Assembly: GCA_041691795.1 (NCBI GenBank)
Contig: JBEPTX010000001.1
Coordinates: 450,756 to 514,755 of the forward strand
Source of the DNA: JBEPTX01 sp041691795
GTDB lineage: Bacteria; Patescibacteriota; Saccharimonadia; Saccharimonadales; Saccharimonadaceae
Direction of reading: 5' to 3'
Length of the DNA stretch: 64,000 nucleotides
The notes below the pieces were generated by a model that saw only the letters and a list, made by a program, of their open reading frames with translations, was not told the DNA's origin and did no database searches. Positions 17,571 to 28,000 of this stretch are shown here, one piece after another; position 1 is the first letter of the stretch, and each line of letters opens with the position of its first letter. A program made the position numbers and the translations under genes.

Positions 17571-17684
17571 TTTTCCACGTTTTTGGATAGGTTATCCACA
17601 CATTAACAGAGGTGGTCAACGTTTGTGGAAAACTCGCTTCTCTATTTGAGTCTCGCACGTTGTCGTTTTTATGATTGTGGAAAA
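17571..17684. promoter_or_regulatory. DnaA boxes in the rpmH-dnaA intergenic (candidate oriC)
   Basis: The 267-base gap between rpmH and dnaA holds one consensus DnaA box TTATCCACA (17592-17600), TTTTCCACG (17571-17579), and two inverted TGTGGAAAA boxes (17624-17632, 17676-17684). A TATAGT -10-like element for dnaA lies near 17697. This is a normal oriC position and could also mediate dnaA autoregulation. Confidence 0.75.
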
Positions 17685-17753
17685 CTCCCCGCTACCGTAT
17701 AGTAATGAGTAGTTAAAGACGCAAAAATGCGAGGAAAAATAGGGGTTTAAATA

Positions 17754-19121
17754 GTGCAACACGCAGTATGGCAAAGTGTTTTAGGTGAGATCGAACTGTC
17801 TGTTTCACATGCCACATTCATGACGTGGTTCAAAAACACCGAACTTGTTGAACTATCCGAAGCTTCTGCAACCATCGCCGTTCCAAACATCTTTGCCAAG
17901 CGCCAATTCGAGGTAAAATTCAACGACCAAGTCAAATCGATCCTTGAGAAAAATGGTGTCATGCCCGAACGGATCATCTACAAAGTCAAAACGGATGGCA
18001 AAAAAACAACCATTAGTCGCGAAACAACTGTACAACGCGCTTCGGCTGCTGTAGAAGAATTGGTGTCACACCCTACTCGCCCTCAGCTACAGCCGCAGAC
18101 AAACACAAGTGGGCTCAACCCACGTTACACATTCGCGAATTTTATCGTTGGGTCTAGTAATGATCTTGCATACACCGCCAGCCAAGCGGTTGCCGAAAAT
18201 CCTGGTGTCAAATATAATCCAATCTATTTCTACGGTGGCGTAGGCCTTGGTAAAACTCACTTGATGCAGGCAATCGGTAACGAGATCAAACAGCGTCAGC
18301 CTGAATCACGAATCCTGTATGTCAGTACTGAAACATTCGTCAAGGAATTCCTCGACAGTATTCGTTTCAAGAAAAAGGGATTTTCTGACAAATATCGTAA
18401 TGTTGATGTGCTGATAGTTGATGATATGCAGTTTATCGCGGGCAAGGAAAAAACCCAAGAAGAATTCTTCCATACATTTAATGCACTTCACCAAAACAAC
18501 AAGCAACTCATTATAAGTAGTGATAAACCGCCAAAAAGTATCCCAACACTCACCGAGCGTCTGCGAAGTAGATTTGAAATGGGTATGGCGATTGATATTC
18601 AGATGCCAGATTTTGAAACTCGCTGTGCGATCCTGGAAACAAAAGCGTCGTTTAGTGGTGTTGAACTCAGTCGCGATACGGTTGAATACCTTGCAAACAA
18701 TATCAAGACAAATATTCGTGAACTCGAAGGCGCACTCAACCACCTCCTCGCCTACGCCGAAATGCGTGGTGTTACACCAGACATTAGTACCGCTCAGGGA
18801 CTGCTTGGTAATGTTCGTCATAGTCGTCCGTCACACGTCACGGCGAAACAAATTATCGACAAGACTGCTCGACATTTTCAGCTAAGTACGGCTGATATCT
18901 GCAGCGCGCAGCGTGACAAACATATTGTCACTCCACGCCAAATTGCTATGTACTTACTACGAAGTGAGTTGCATCTTAGTTTCCCAAAGATCGCTACCGA
19001 ACTTGGCCGTAAAGACCACACTACGGCTATTCATTCTGTCGATAAAATCGAACGAGCCATTAAATTGGACTTTACTATTCGTGAACAAGTGTCTGATATT
19101 CGGGAGAAGTTGTATGCTTAA
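17754..19121 (+). CDS. dnaA: Chromosomal replication initiator protein DnaA
   Basis: 455 aa with a GTG start. Domain I spans ~1-80, a short linker domain II ~81-120, then the AAA+ domain with Walker A GGVGLGKT at 161-168 and Walker B VLIVDDMQF, and a C-terminal DNA-binding domain containing the DnaA signature GRKDHTTAIHSVDKIE. It binds DnaA boxes and opens the origin. Boxes are found on both sides of the gene. Length and all motifs are normal. Confidence 0.97.
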   Translation: MQHAVWQSVLGEIELSVSHATFMTWFKNTELVELSEASATIAVPNIFAKRQFEVKFNDQVKSILEKNGVMPERIIYKVKTDGKKTTISRETTVQRASAAVEELVSHPTRPQLQPQTNTSGLNPRYTFANFIVGSSNDLAYTASQAVAENPGVKYNPIYFYGGVGLGKTHLMQAIGNEIKQRQPESRILYVSTETFVKEFLDSIRFKKKGFSDKYRNVDVLIVDDMQFIAGKEKTQEEFFHTFNALHQNNKQLIISSDKPPKSIPTLTERLRSRFEMGMAIDIQMPDFETRCAILETKASFSGVELSRDTVEYLANNIKTNIRELEGALNHLLAYAEMRGVTPDISTAQGLLGNVRHSRPSHVTAKQIIDKTARHFQLSTADICSAQRDKHIVTPRQIAMYLLRSELHLSFPKIATELGRKDHTTAIHSVDKIERAIKLDFTIREQVSDIREKLYA

Positions 19122-19125
19122 TAGT

Positions 19126-19338
19126 TGTGGAAATGGTGTGCAAAAATTCTGGATGAACCGTGGTAAAACCTGTGACGATTCATCCACAGAAACAACTAAA
19201 CAGCCATTCGTAAGTCCTATGAGCCGTGTACAACTGCCGGTTATACACCAAATTGTACCAGTTCTGTCCGCAACCTTATCCACAGCAAATTTTCGCTTTT
19301 CACCCCTGTTTGAATACATTTTTTACCCACAATCCACA
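19126..19338. promoter_or_regulatory. Second DnaA-box cluster between dnaA and dnaN
   Basis: The 265-base dnaA-dnaN gap contains TGTGGAAAT (19126-19134), TCATCCACA (19180-19188), TTATACACC (19241-19249), a consensus TTATCCACA (19276-19284) and CAATCCACA (19330-19338), in an AT-rich background ending just before the dnaN leader. This is an alternative or second half of a bipartite oriC. Confidence 0.7.
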
Positions 19339-19386
19339 CCCCCTATTACTAACACCACCAAATAAATTTAAAGAAAGGTAATAACA

Positions 19387-20487
19387 ATGGAATTAACCGT
19401 TACTCAAGAAAATCTGGCTCGCGCACTGTCTGGCGTCGGACGTGTTGCTAGTGGCAAAACACAACTTCCTATCCTAAATAATATCTTGCTTCGAACCGAC
19501 GGTAACCGCCTCTTAGTTGCTGCGACAAATCTTGAAATTGCTGCAACACAATATATTGGTGCCAAAGTTGCCGCACCTGGTGCGATTACCATCCCTGCCC
19601 GTCTGGTCAGTGAATTTGTCAGTAATCTTCCTAAGGGAAACGTCGAATTGACGGTCAAGAATGATCATTTACATATCAAAGCCGGTGGATATACTTCAAC
19701 AATTAACGGTATTATTGCCGATGATTTCCCTGAACTGCCAACGATTGATGAAAAATCATCGATTAAATATAGTATTGCGACAGATGATTTCAAACAAGCG
19801 GTTTCGCAAACAATCCTGACTGCTAGTAGCGACAGTACTCGCCCGGTATTAACTGGTATTTATTGGCACTCATTCGAAGGTAGTTTGTACCTGGCTGCAA
19901 CAGATGGCTATCGTCTATCTGAAAAGCGGCTTGTCGAGACGAAAAGTGATGTCGCTGCAATTATTCCCGCTTCAACGATGCAAGAAGTTCTGCGAACATT
20001 ATCTGATGACGCGAGCGAAATTGAACTGTTATTTGACGAAACCCAAGTTCGTTTTCGAACTGGCGAGGCCGAAGTAACAAGTCGCTTAATCGATGGTAAC
20101 TTCCCCGATTATCGCCAACTTATCCCAGCAAAATCTGAAACGAATATCACAATTGATAAAGCTGAATTTGTCAGAATTACTAAAGTAGCTGGCCTCTTTG
20201 CCCGCGAATCAGGTGGAAGTGTCACTATGACTGCTGATGCCGATAAAAAGACGCTCGCTATCCACTCAATTGCCTCCCAATTGGGTGAAAACACCTCTGA
20301 ATCAACCGCTACTGTAGATAAAGCTGGCCAGGTAACACTTAATTCGCGCTATCTTAGCGAAGCACTCAGCGTGGTCGAAGGAAGCACGGTTGTATTTCGA
20401 TTCAGTGGCAAGTTAGCGCCATGTGTACTGACTGCCGAAGATGATAAAACAGGCTATCAGCACATCATAATGCCACTCAAAAGTTAG
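19387..20487 (+). CDS. dnaN: DNA polymerase III beta sliding clamp
   Basis: 366 aa, the usual size for three clamp domains. MELTVTQENLARALSGVGRV is the typical opening, followed by the PILNNILL segment of domain I and the conserved DGYRLSEKR motif of domain II. The end, HIIMPLKS, corresponds to the M-P-x-R/K C-terminus that shapes the partner-binding pocket. It has a good AGAAAGG ribosome binding site. It holds the polymerase on DNA and also recruits repair and initiator-control proteins. Confidence 0.97.
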   Translation: MELTVTQENLARALSGVGRVASGKTQLPILNNILLRTDGNRLLVAATNLEIAATQYIGAKVAAPGAITIPARLVSEFVSNLPKGNVELTVKNDHLHIKAGGYTSTINGIIADDFPELPTIDEKSSIKYSIATDDFKQAVSQTILTASSDSTRPVLTGIYWHSFEGSLYLAATDGYRLSEKRLVETKSDVAAIIPASTMQEVLRTLSDDASEIELLFDETQVRFRTGEAEVTSRLIDGNFPDYRQLIPAKSETNITIDKAEFVRITKVAGLFARESGGSVTMTADADKKTLAIHSIASQLGENTSESTATVDKAGQVTLNSRYLSEALSVVEGSTVVFRFSGKLAPCVLTAEDDKTGYQHIIMPLKS

Positions 20488-20497
20488 GTTTCTGGCG

Positions 20498-21547
20498 GTG
20501 ATCATTTCATCACTCGCTGTTCAACATTTACGCACCCATAGTCAGTTTAGTTGCGAACTAGCGCCGGGCGTGACGGTGATTACGGGTATGAACGGGAGTG
20601 GTAAAACGTCACTGATCGAGGCAATTTATCTCGCACTCCAAGGCACATCATTTCGTGGCAGTGACAAGGATCTACTACAATACGGCGCTGATTGGTGGCG
20701 GGTTGATATTCAGACAAAAGACAGTGCAATTCGAACGGTAAAATTTGAGCCGAGTCGACTGTCAGGTAAAAAGCAGTTCACGGTTGATGACAAAAAATCG
20801 TATCGTTTGGCACCAGCACATAAATATCCGGTTGTGTTATTTGAGCCAGATGACCTACGATTAATTAGTGGATCGCCAACCAGACGACGGCAGTTTATTG
20901 ATAGATTGATTAGTCAGGTTGATCCGCAATATGGCCTATCGCTTCGTAAATACGAACGTGCACTGAAACAACGCAACGCACTGCTGAAAAAACACCTCGT
21001 TGCAACAGATGATTTGTTTGTTTGGAACGTCACACTTGGTGAATATGGCGCGTATATTATTGCGCAGCGTGTGCGATTTATTGAACAGCTAAATGCGCAG
21101 CTAAATGATGCATATAACACAATCGCCCATTCAAAGGATATTGTTTCGATTCATTATTCGGACACGATGATTGACAATACGCAGCAGAAATTAATGAGTG
21201 AATTGCATGCGCGAATGGACCGCGATAAACTCCTTGGATTTACAAGTATTGGACCGCATCGCCATGACATTATTTTTCGTTTTAATGATAATTTGGCACT
21301 AGCTGCCGCGTCACGTGGTGAAGTCCGAAGTATCATCTTGGCATTGAAATTCCTAGAGGTAACGATGATCGAAAACGCCACTAACCTACCACCGATTATC
21401 CTCCTCGATGATGTATTTGGAGAACTGGATAGCGAACGTCAGGTACACTTGGCGTCGAGCTTTGCCGGTAAACAAGTTGTTATTACAAGTACCACCAAAC
21501 TTCCCTACACTGGTAAATCACGAACGATTAAACTAGAAGATAACTGA
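20498..21547 (+). CDS. recF: DNA replication and repair protein RecF
   Basis: 349 aa, GTG start 10 bases after dnaN. It is an SMC-like ABC ATPase: Walker A GMNGSGKTS near residue 30, FEPDDLRLISGSPTRRRQFID (the RecF-specific helix), a shortened coiled-coil region, and Walker B PPIILLDDVFGELD with the D-loop. It loads RecA at gaps with RecO/RecR. The 3' end overlaps the first T4SS-cluster gene by 15 bases on the opposite strand, marking the border between core and accessory regions. Confidence 0.95.
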   Translation: MIISSLAVQHLRTHSQFSCELAPGVTVITGMNGSGKTSLIEAIYLALQGTSFRGSDKDLLQYGADWWRVDIQTKDSAIRTVKFEPSRLSGKKQFTVDDKKSYRLAPAHKYPVVLFEPDDLRLISGSPTRRRQFIDRLISQVDPQYGLSLRKYERALKQRNALLKKHLVATDDLFVWNVTLGEYGAYIIAQRVRFIEQLNAQLNDAYNTIAHSKDIVSIHYSDTMIDNTQQKLMSELHARMDRDKLLGFTSIGPHRHDIIFRFNDNLALAAASRGEVRSIILALKFLEVTMIENATNLPPIILLDDVFGELDSERQVHLASSFAGKQVVITSTTKLPYTGKSRTIKLEDN

Positions 21548-23062
21548 AACGCTTTTATCAATTCCAAGTGAATCGAGTTGACCGAGGAATCCTGACTTGT
21601 TGGCGTCATAAATAGCTTGGCCGTTTGGCCCTTGGTTTGTTTTAATATCAACGAAAATGGAGTTTTTGACGAAATCGGCATCGACAGCATATTGATGTGC
21701 ATCTAGCGCGAGCGGCAATTTATCAATCATGCGGACCTGTGATCGATTGTGGACATCAGCATCGACAATATACGTATAAACCCTCTTATCATTATTACGT
21801 GATAGAGCATCAAAAATGAGTCTACTGTTGAGACTAATGATACTAGTTGGCTGGAGATTATCAGAGTGAAATCTCAGGTAGGATTGCTGGGTTGTATCGT
21901 CAAATTGGTAGATGTTATCACTTTGAATGAAAAATGCTCTATCACTAGCATCAGCACTGGTTATGTTACTTGCGATTAACTTTGGAGTTAGTGTGCCACC
22001 GGCTTTATCGAGAAAATAAACATTGCCCTGTGCAATTGCCAAAACATTATTTTTTGTTGTAGTGAGTATCTGGTCGATGAATAAACTACGATCAACATCG
22101 TAACGAGTAAAATTTACTTTACCATTAATAAATACAGCAATTGTTAACATGTTAATACCAAGGCTACGGTCAACCTTTTCGGCTGTAGCTGCTTTTTGTG
22201 AAAGTCCCTGGAAACAGTACGCAGTGACATTACGGAGACTACAGATTGTGGCATTACCACCAATACTGTATCCATCTGGGTGATTATATTTCTGGTAGCT
22301 AACAGCACTATTTGCTAGCGTTGCCATGTAAACATTACCGTCCATTGTTGTAAGTAAAAAATGTCCACTACTAGTATCGCTACGATCAACTATAATTTGA
22401 GCGAATGACATTTGTTGAGCATTTATACCATCAGGTGCCAAAAAGTAAGTGATGTTTTTGCCATCGGTAGTAAAGATAGGCTTAGCATCTCCGGCATTAT
22501 CTACGATTCCTATGACACCCGCTCCAAATGGCATAACACTGTGACTTTTAGAAAAAGTAGTTGTTCGGCTAGTTGACCAGCTTTTTAATCCATCAAGTGG
22601 TGTTCGGTATTCGTAAATACCAGTCGTGTTACGACACTCATAGGAAAGAACTTTATCTCGAGCACTATCATAAAAATTACATCCCATATTACCAGTTGAG
22701 TATTTAGTGGCATTAGTGTCTTTGTAGATATCAACTTGTTCACTATTAAATCCGAGGATTGTTGTTGTGATATGTTTTGTTGTTTTATAGCCATTAATAT
22801 CGACAATAACTGATTGGGTAGCGCGAGGAACGATTTGGTAATCAAGAAACGACCATACCGTTTTTGTATTGTCTGCCCACTGGGCCTGAACGGTTTGTTT
22901 ACCGGTGATACCATCATGAAGAACGGCCGTGACCTTGACGATAGTAAAATTTGTCACTAATGTTACGATTATTATAAACGCACTTAGGCCAACAACGGTA
23001 CGTACCCAAGTACGTCCTTGGACCTTTTGAAAACGAGCAAAAAGTTCAGGTAAATTATACAT
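21533..23062 (-). CDS. T4SS-cluster anchored extracytoplasmic protein, beta-rich
   Basis: 509 aa, no family recognised. One transmembrane helix at about residues 22-44 leaves a large exported C-terminus rich in short beta strands, Ser/Thr/Asn and recurring strand-turn units (for example FGAGVIGIVDNAG, FLLTTMDGNVYMATL, NVLAIAQGNVYFLD) that suggest a beta-propeller-like repeat. It is the last gene of the operon that begins at prgI and its start shares one base with the hydrolase upstream. A surface or adhesin-like role in the secretion apparatus is an inference. Confidence 0.7.
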   Translation of the reverse strand: MYNLPELFARFQKVQGRTWVRTVVGLSAFIIIVTLVTNFTIVKVTAVLHDGITGKQTVQAQWADNTKTVWSFLDYQIVPRATQSVIVDINGYKTTKHITTTILGFNSEQVDIYKDTNATKYSTGNMGCNFYDSARDKVLSYECRNTTGIYEYRTPLDGLKSWSTSRTTTFSKSHSVMPFGAGVIGIVDNAGDAKPIFTTDGKNITYFLAPDGINAQQMSFAQIIVDRSDTSSGHFLLTTMDGNVYMATLANSAVSYQKYNHPDGYSIGGNATICSLRNVTAYCFQGLSQKAATAEKVDRSLGINMLTIAVFINGKVNFTRYDVDRSLFIDQILTTTKNNVLAIAQGNVYFLDKAGGTLTPKLIASNITSADASDRAFFIQSDNIYQFDDTTQQSYLRFHSDNLQPTSIISLNSRLIFDALSRNNDKRVYTYIVDADVHNRSQVRMIDKLPLALDAHQYAVDADFVKNSIFVDIKTNQGPNGQAIYDANKSGFLGQLDSLGIDKSVSVIF

Positions 23063-24531
23063 TAGACACTACTCCCCGACCGATTCATTGATACATGAAT
23101 GTGGTCGCTGTGGTTACCACCACCATTATGATCATCGCTGTAAGTATTGTAGCAGTCAATTGGCTGGCCGTGGTACATACATTGGTATCCGGGCATTGGT
23201 ATCCAACCCGGGGTGTCTACTGTTCCCCAGATCAATTTATCAACACCTAATTCACCCGCGTGATCATACAGATATTTGTAGGCTTTTTCACCTTCGGGGT
23301 CATTTTGGTTATAAGCAAGATCCATCGCAAGGCCCTTACCATGATCTGCTCCATCGCAGTCATGATCACCATTAAGGGCGCTGACTTGAACATGGGATAC
23401 TCCACTTTGCGAGGCGACACCAGCGAGCCCGCGAGCTGTGTTTGCATCGATACCACTTTGACAATTAACGACCTGTCCACAACGCTGGACATCTTCCTTT
23501 GCTTGAGGGCTGTTGTAGCTAATCTTGCCTTCACTCTCCAGTTTATTTATAGTATCTACACTAGATTTACAATCAGCCGAAAGTGAGGCAGGATTGCCAG
23601 TTGCACCACTATTGGGTGTGGCGGGGGATGGACAGGATGTAGAGCTGGTATTAGAGGCTGTCTGAGCAGTACTCGGGGTTATTGCTGCGCCACTCGAGTT
23701 ATCAATACCATGGGCAAGATTCTCGGCATTTCGTTCACGAGTTCCAGCCGTATCACCAGAACCTTCAAATATTTCGTTCCACTGGGTGGCGGCAGCACTT
23801 GGTGAACCCGCTTGATTGAGTTTGTCGGGTGCAACACCTGCATAACTATTCTTGATTTCGTAGTTGAGATAGTCTAATTGTGCGCCAAGACACGAGCCTT
23901 GTCTCCCCTGAGCCACCGCTGCTGCGGTCATATTATCCTTACGGTGCATTTCACCTTCGCGACCAGGATAGTCAGTCCCACACCACTGGACAATGCCCAG
24001 ACAATGTTGGGGGTTTGTAATTCCTGAGCTGAAATTTGACTCAGCTTCCATATTCCCCATAATTCCGTATATGGCATTTTCGTTATAACCCATTCCTGCG
24101 AGATAGTTATGGATCTCTTTTTTGTTAGATGCTTCATCACCCCCGCAGGATACTCCAGGGGTGTTTGGTACTCCCGAGGGCGCTCCTCCGGCAGGAGCGG
24201 TGGTTGTGTTGCTGGCATTTTGCGCAGTGGATGAGGTATTGCCACCACAAGGTGAATAATAGAGTACGTCGTTAAGGGCTGCATACACAGGATCCCAACA
24301 ACTAGAGTTGGCTTGTGGCGTTTGGCCTGTAGCTGTTGTGTTGCTAACATTTTGCGCGGTTGTAGTACCTGTGGCTGTACCGGTGTTGGTAGAGGCTTGA
24401 CCACCACAGGTAGCAGTAGTCGTATTGCTCGTCGGAGCTGTGACAGCACCTGCAATTGGTTGCCAGAAACAGTTAGCCACAAAAATAGCGATCATAATAA
24501 GATTTATGAATCGAGATCTAGTACGTATCAT
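23062..24531 (-). CDS. Secreted peptidoglycan hydrolase: phage-tail-lysozyme domain plus M15/VanY-like domain
   Basis: 489 aa with a signal peptide (residues ~1-30) and a low-complexity Thr/Asn/Ala linker. Residues ~135-285 resemble the phage tail lysozyme domain: IHNYLAGMGYNENAIYGIMG, EAESNF, GIVQWCG and an ATQWNEIFEG segment. Residues ~355-485 form a second enzyme-like domain with HGKGLAMD (the HxxGxAxD metal motif of M15 peptidases) and HSDHIHVSM near the C-terminus. It probably opens the peptidoglycan for the secretion channel, the role of VirB1-like enzymes. Start overlaps the upstream 160-aa gene by 4 bases. The modular pairing of a glycosidase-like and a peptidase-like domain is notable. 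Confidence 0.82.
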   Translation of the reverse strand: MIRTRSRFINLIMIAIFVANCFWQPIAGAVTAPTSNTTTATCGGQASTNTGTATGTTTAQNVSNTTATGQTPQANSSCWDPVYAALNDVLYYSPCGGNTSSTAQNASNTTTAPAGGAPSGVPNTPGVSCGGDEASNKKEIHNYLAGMGYNENAIYGIMGNMEAESNFSSGITNPQHCLGIVQWCGTDYPGREGEMHRKDNMTAAAVAQGRQGSCLGAQLDYLNYEIKNSYAGVAPDKLNQAGSPSAAATQWNEIFEGSGDTAGTRERNAENLAHGIDNSSGAAITPSTAQTASNTSSTSCPSPATPNSGATGNPASLSADCKSSVDTINKLESEGKISYNSPQAKEDVQRCGQVVNCQSGIDANTARGLAGVASQSGVSHVQVSALNGDHDCDGADHGKGLAMDLAYNQNDPEGEKAYKYLYDHAGELGVDKLIWGTVDTPGWIPMPGYQCMYHGQPIDCYNTYSDDHNGGGNHSDHIHVSMNRSGSSV

Positions 24532-25010
24532 TGTGATAGCGCAGCCTTTACTTCTGCTGGAAAACTGGCATATTGACTTGAGAATGCTGTGCCTGGCCCA
24601 GCAATAATTACCAGATTTCCGCCACCTTTGTCTTGCAATATTACCTTCGCATCGCTGGTGGTTGTTTCTGTGTTACGTATCGTAATAATGTACCAACCAG
24701 CTACTGGCTGTTGTGTATTTACAACGACGAAAACAGGTTGTCCTGTCGAACTATTAATCAACGAGGGAGATTTTTTTATTATAAGAGAGGTAACTTGTGA
24801 GTCGGATACCATCGTTGATGGCGTATTCGGCGTCGCGCCACTCGTACTGTCTGTATTTCCTGTTGGTGTATCTTGATTGGCTGCGACTGTTCCCGTGTTA
24901 GGAGCTGGTTTTGGGTGGGAGCCAAGTAGTATAAAGGCGACAACAACAATTGCAACCAGCAGTAATAATGAAGCTACGACAATGATAATTCTGTTTTGTT
25001 TTGAACTCAT
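24528..25010 (-). CDS. Small single-pass anchored protein of the T4SS operon
   Basis: 160 aa, function unknown. A strong transmembrane helix at residues ~8-30 is followed by a Thr/Pro/Asn/Gly-rich linker (~31-70) and a small exported beta domain (~70-160) that begins VSDSQVTSLIIKKSPSL and contains GWYIITIRN. Topology is N-in, C-out. Its ATG overlaps the stop of the large NlpC/P60 protein and its stop overlaps the hydrolase start, so it is made in the same translational unit. It may be an assembly or scaffold protein, like small VirB8- or VirB7-type proteins, but no homology is visible. Confidence 0.72.
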   Translation of the reverse strand: MSSKQNRIIIVVASLLLLVAIVVVAFILLGSHPKPAPNTGTVAANQDTPTGNTDSTSGATPNTPSTMVSDSQVTSLIIKKSPSLINSSTGQPVFVVVNTQQPVAGWYIITIRNTETTTSDAKVILQDKGGGNLVIIAGPGTAFSSQYASFPAEVKAALSQ

Positions 25011-28000
25011 ACGCTTTTTCCTCCTCCTGTGAATCGATAGACACCGATGATTCCACCCATCCCCCCACCATCATAACCATAACTTCCCTCTTTGATGTCA
25101 TCGTGATGATCACCTCCATTATCTTGGCTCGCTTCAAATACGGTGAATTTTTGGCCTGATGGATCATTTGTGTGAACAATTGCGACATGTCCTGGGCCGA
25201 CGATAATATCACCCTGCTTAGCTTCTTCCTTGCTAATCTTTTGATAATTAGAATTATCATAACCACCAGGTCCAGCAACTATTGGACCTGTATCTACTCC
25301 GGTTGCAAGATAGGTTGCAATGCGGACTAATCCTGAACAGTCGAGTATTGTTTTTCCATCCGGAGGTCGATGAGCTTTGAAGTCATCCCACCAAGTTTTG
25401 GTCGATGGCATGTCGCCGTGTCCACCACCATAGAGGTAACCAAAGGGATCAAAGGTCAACGCACAGGTGTAGATTGCAGCGGTGTCAGTGCTTGGCTGGC
25501 CATCACAGTTGCTAGGTGTAACAGCGGTAACTGTTTGATCGGTATCGTCGTTCCAGCAATGTGTGGTGCCGTCCATAGTGGCAACTTGGTTGCAATAGGC
25601 TGTGTAGTTACGAAATTCCTGCATCATTTTGCTATTAACCATACATTGTTCACCAGTAAACCATTTTTGATCGCGAGTACTTCCCTCTTCAATACCGTGG
25701 CTCGATGTTCCCCAGTAATCGGGCGTTCCCTCTGGATCGCCGGGGGCATCTTTGCCCGGGAGGGTTCGTTGGGTACAGAAAGTAACAAACTTGGCGTATT
25801 GGCTATCAGGACGAGGTGAACCAGCGGGTTGATCCGGTGTTGCCTCGTCGTCAGGAATAATGGAGGATTTCTCTGATTTATCAACACACTCCTGAGAAGA
25901 ATCTATACCAGCTAGAAGGTCACCAATATGGGGCTTACACCCACTGCTGTCATCTGTCGTACCGCCAGTATCGTCAACCGGTTTACCTTTATCAGTTGGT
26001 TTTTCAGGTGCTTTTTGTTCCTTCGACATCCAGTCGATGTTATCCATAATCGCTTTGTTATTACCCTGTGCTTGATCTTCGGCAGTTTTTAGGTCAGCGA
26101 TTGGCATGACAGGTACGACATCACAGAACTTATCGGCGCCGCCCTTGTCGATTTGACCCTCTGTTCCGATACCAATATCAAGAAGATCTGGGTCCTGACA
26201 GTCATAACGATCAGTTTGATTGAATGATGGTTGACTATAAAGAGCACTTGCATTTGAACCAATCGTGGCAAATGATTTTGGCAGTAATCCGAATAAACCT
26301 GCTATTCCTGCTAGGACAGGAGGTGAGCCTCGGGTGCTTGTTACGTCCAGCGACTGTACCATCGAACCTAGGAAAGAGTATTTATTCGTGTAATCAAGCG
26401 GCGTGTCCCGGGCTTCGTATTTTGCCACTTCGGTGTAATCGTCCTCATACTTTTGAGTATATGCAACGTAGCCTTGTGTCTCTTCTGCGCTTTGGGAAGG
26501 TTCCAGCCCCTGATTAGCTGCACTGACTCCTAGTAATGTTCCGGCACCAGCGGCCAGGGCATTACCTGCGTCAACACCCTTGATGTCGGAACCAAGGTTC
26601 AGATAGCTTAGGTTTTCAACGACAGCAGGTATGATTATCTTTGTTGCAATTTGATTAATGACTTCACCATAGGCCTTAGCTTTAACGAATGGCACAACAA
26701 CACAAGTTACTACCGCTGATAGTAATGTCACAAACTCCTCAATCCCTGCGAAAGCTTGGGCGACACAGAACGCGCCATAAGCAAGAAGTATCGCTGGGCT
26801 ACCGGCACCTTTACATATTCCGCGTAGTACTGTTTTCCCGGTACGTGCATTCCCGTGACCGGCCATTTTTTGGAGGCCCGTCGTGAATTTTGACAAAACA
26901 AGTAATGCACCTGCGCCTCCTAGCATATATTTGAGTGCAAAATCTTTTAGTGCACTCTTGTCGCCCTGGGCGGCAACACGATAACCCTGTGAGTCGGTCG
27001 AGCTGAGGTTGTATTTAGGGTTGGCATCACCTTTTTTGTAGTGTTTTGTAGAGCCGTCAGCTTGGATGATGTCCTCGTCTTGGTTTAATTCTTTATTGTT
27101 CTCGTACGATGTCAATTTGTTTACTTGATGATCAACAGTATTACCATCAACTGGATCTGCGCCTTTCGTTCCCTGGGCCTTGATTTGATCGGCAAGCTTC
27201 CACCATTCAGCGGCAAATGCAATCAGGGCTGTGATCTTCGCCAGTTTGACCGCAGAGACAGCTATGCGACTATAGTTGTATGACATGCATGCAACACCGA
27301 CTGCCGCCTGTAGTCCATTACCCGACTTACTCCATGCAGATTTGCCATTTGCCTGCATCTTGTCCGCGGCGCTGTTGGTTTTTTGAACGGTCTCATTATC
27401 TTTTCCGTCGTTTTGCTTCGCCTTTTTAGCGGCTTCTTCGTTACCCGCTGTATCTTTCAACTTCGTATTATCATTAAAGGATTTATCTGTTGCTTTGGGG
27501 TCTTCCTTTGTGTTTGGTTTTAGCACCTTTGACTTGATGAAATTGTATGCTTTCCCGATGTTCGTAAAAGCTTTATTTTGAAAGAATGCTGCCTTGTAAT
27601 TAAAGGCTTTAAATGCCGCAAACCGCATATCTACCTTTAGTCTTGTGACGCCAAAGAAACCTTTCCCGTCCGTTACAACGGTTTTTTGGGCATCAGGGAA
27701 TGTCACACTTTTTGTAACAATTCGTTCACCATCCTTTAATGGATCTTTGTTGGCATCATCTGTTGTATACGGTTTCTTTGATCCGTCTGCTGCAACACGT
27801 TCACCATTAATTTTAAATCCAGCTTTTTCATATGATTTGATCTGTTCTTTACTCATACTGCTCATCTTGCATCTGATACCAGGCTTACTACAGTCCCCTT
27901 TGCCTAAGCGGAGGCCAAGAAGAGCTCGCGAGAAAACACCTGACGATCGTGCACCTGTAGAACCATCATTATGAAGCACTTCTTTCATCTGAATGAGCAA

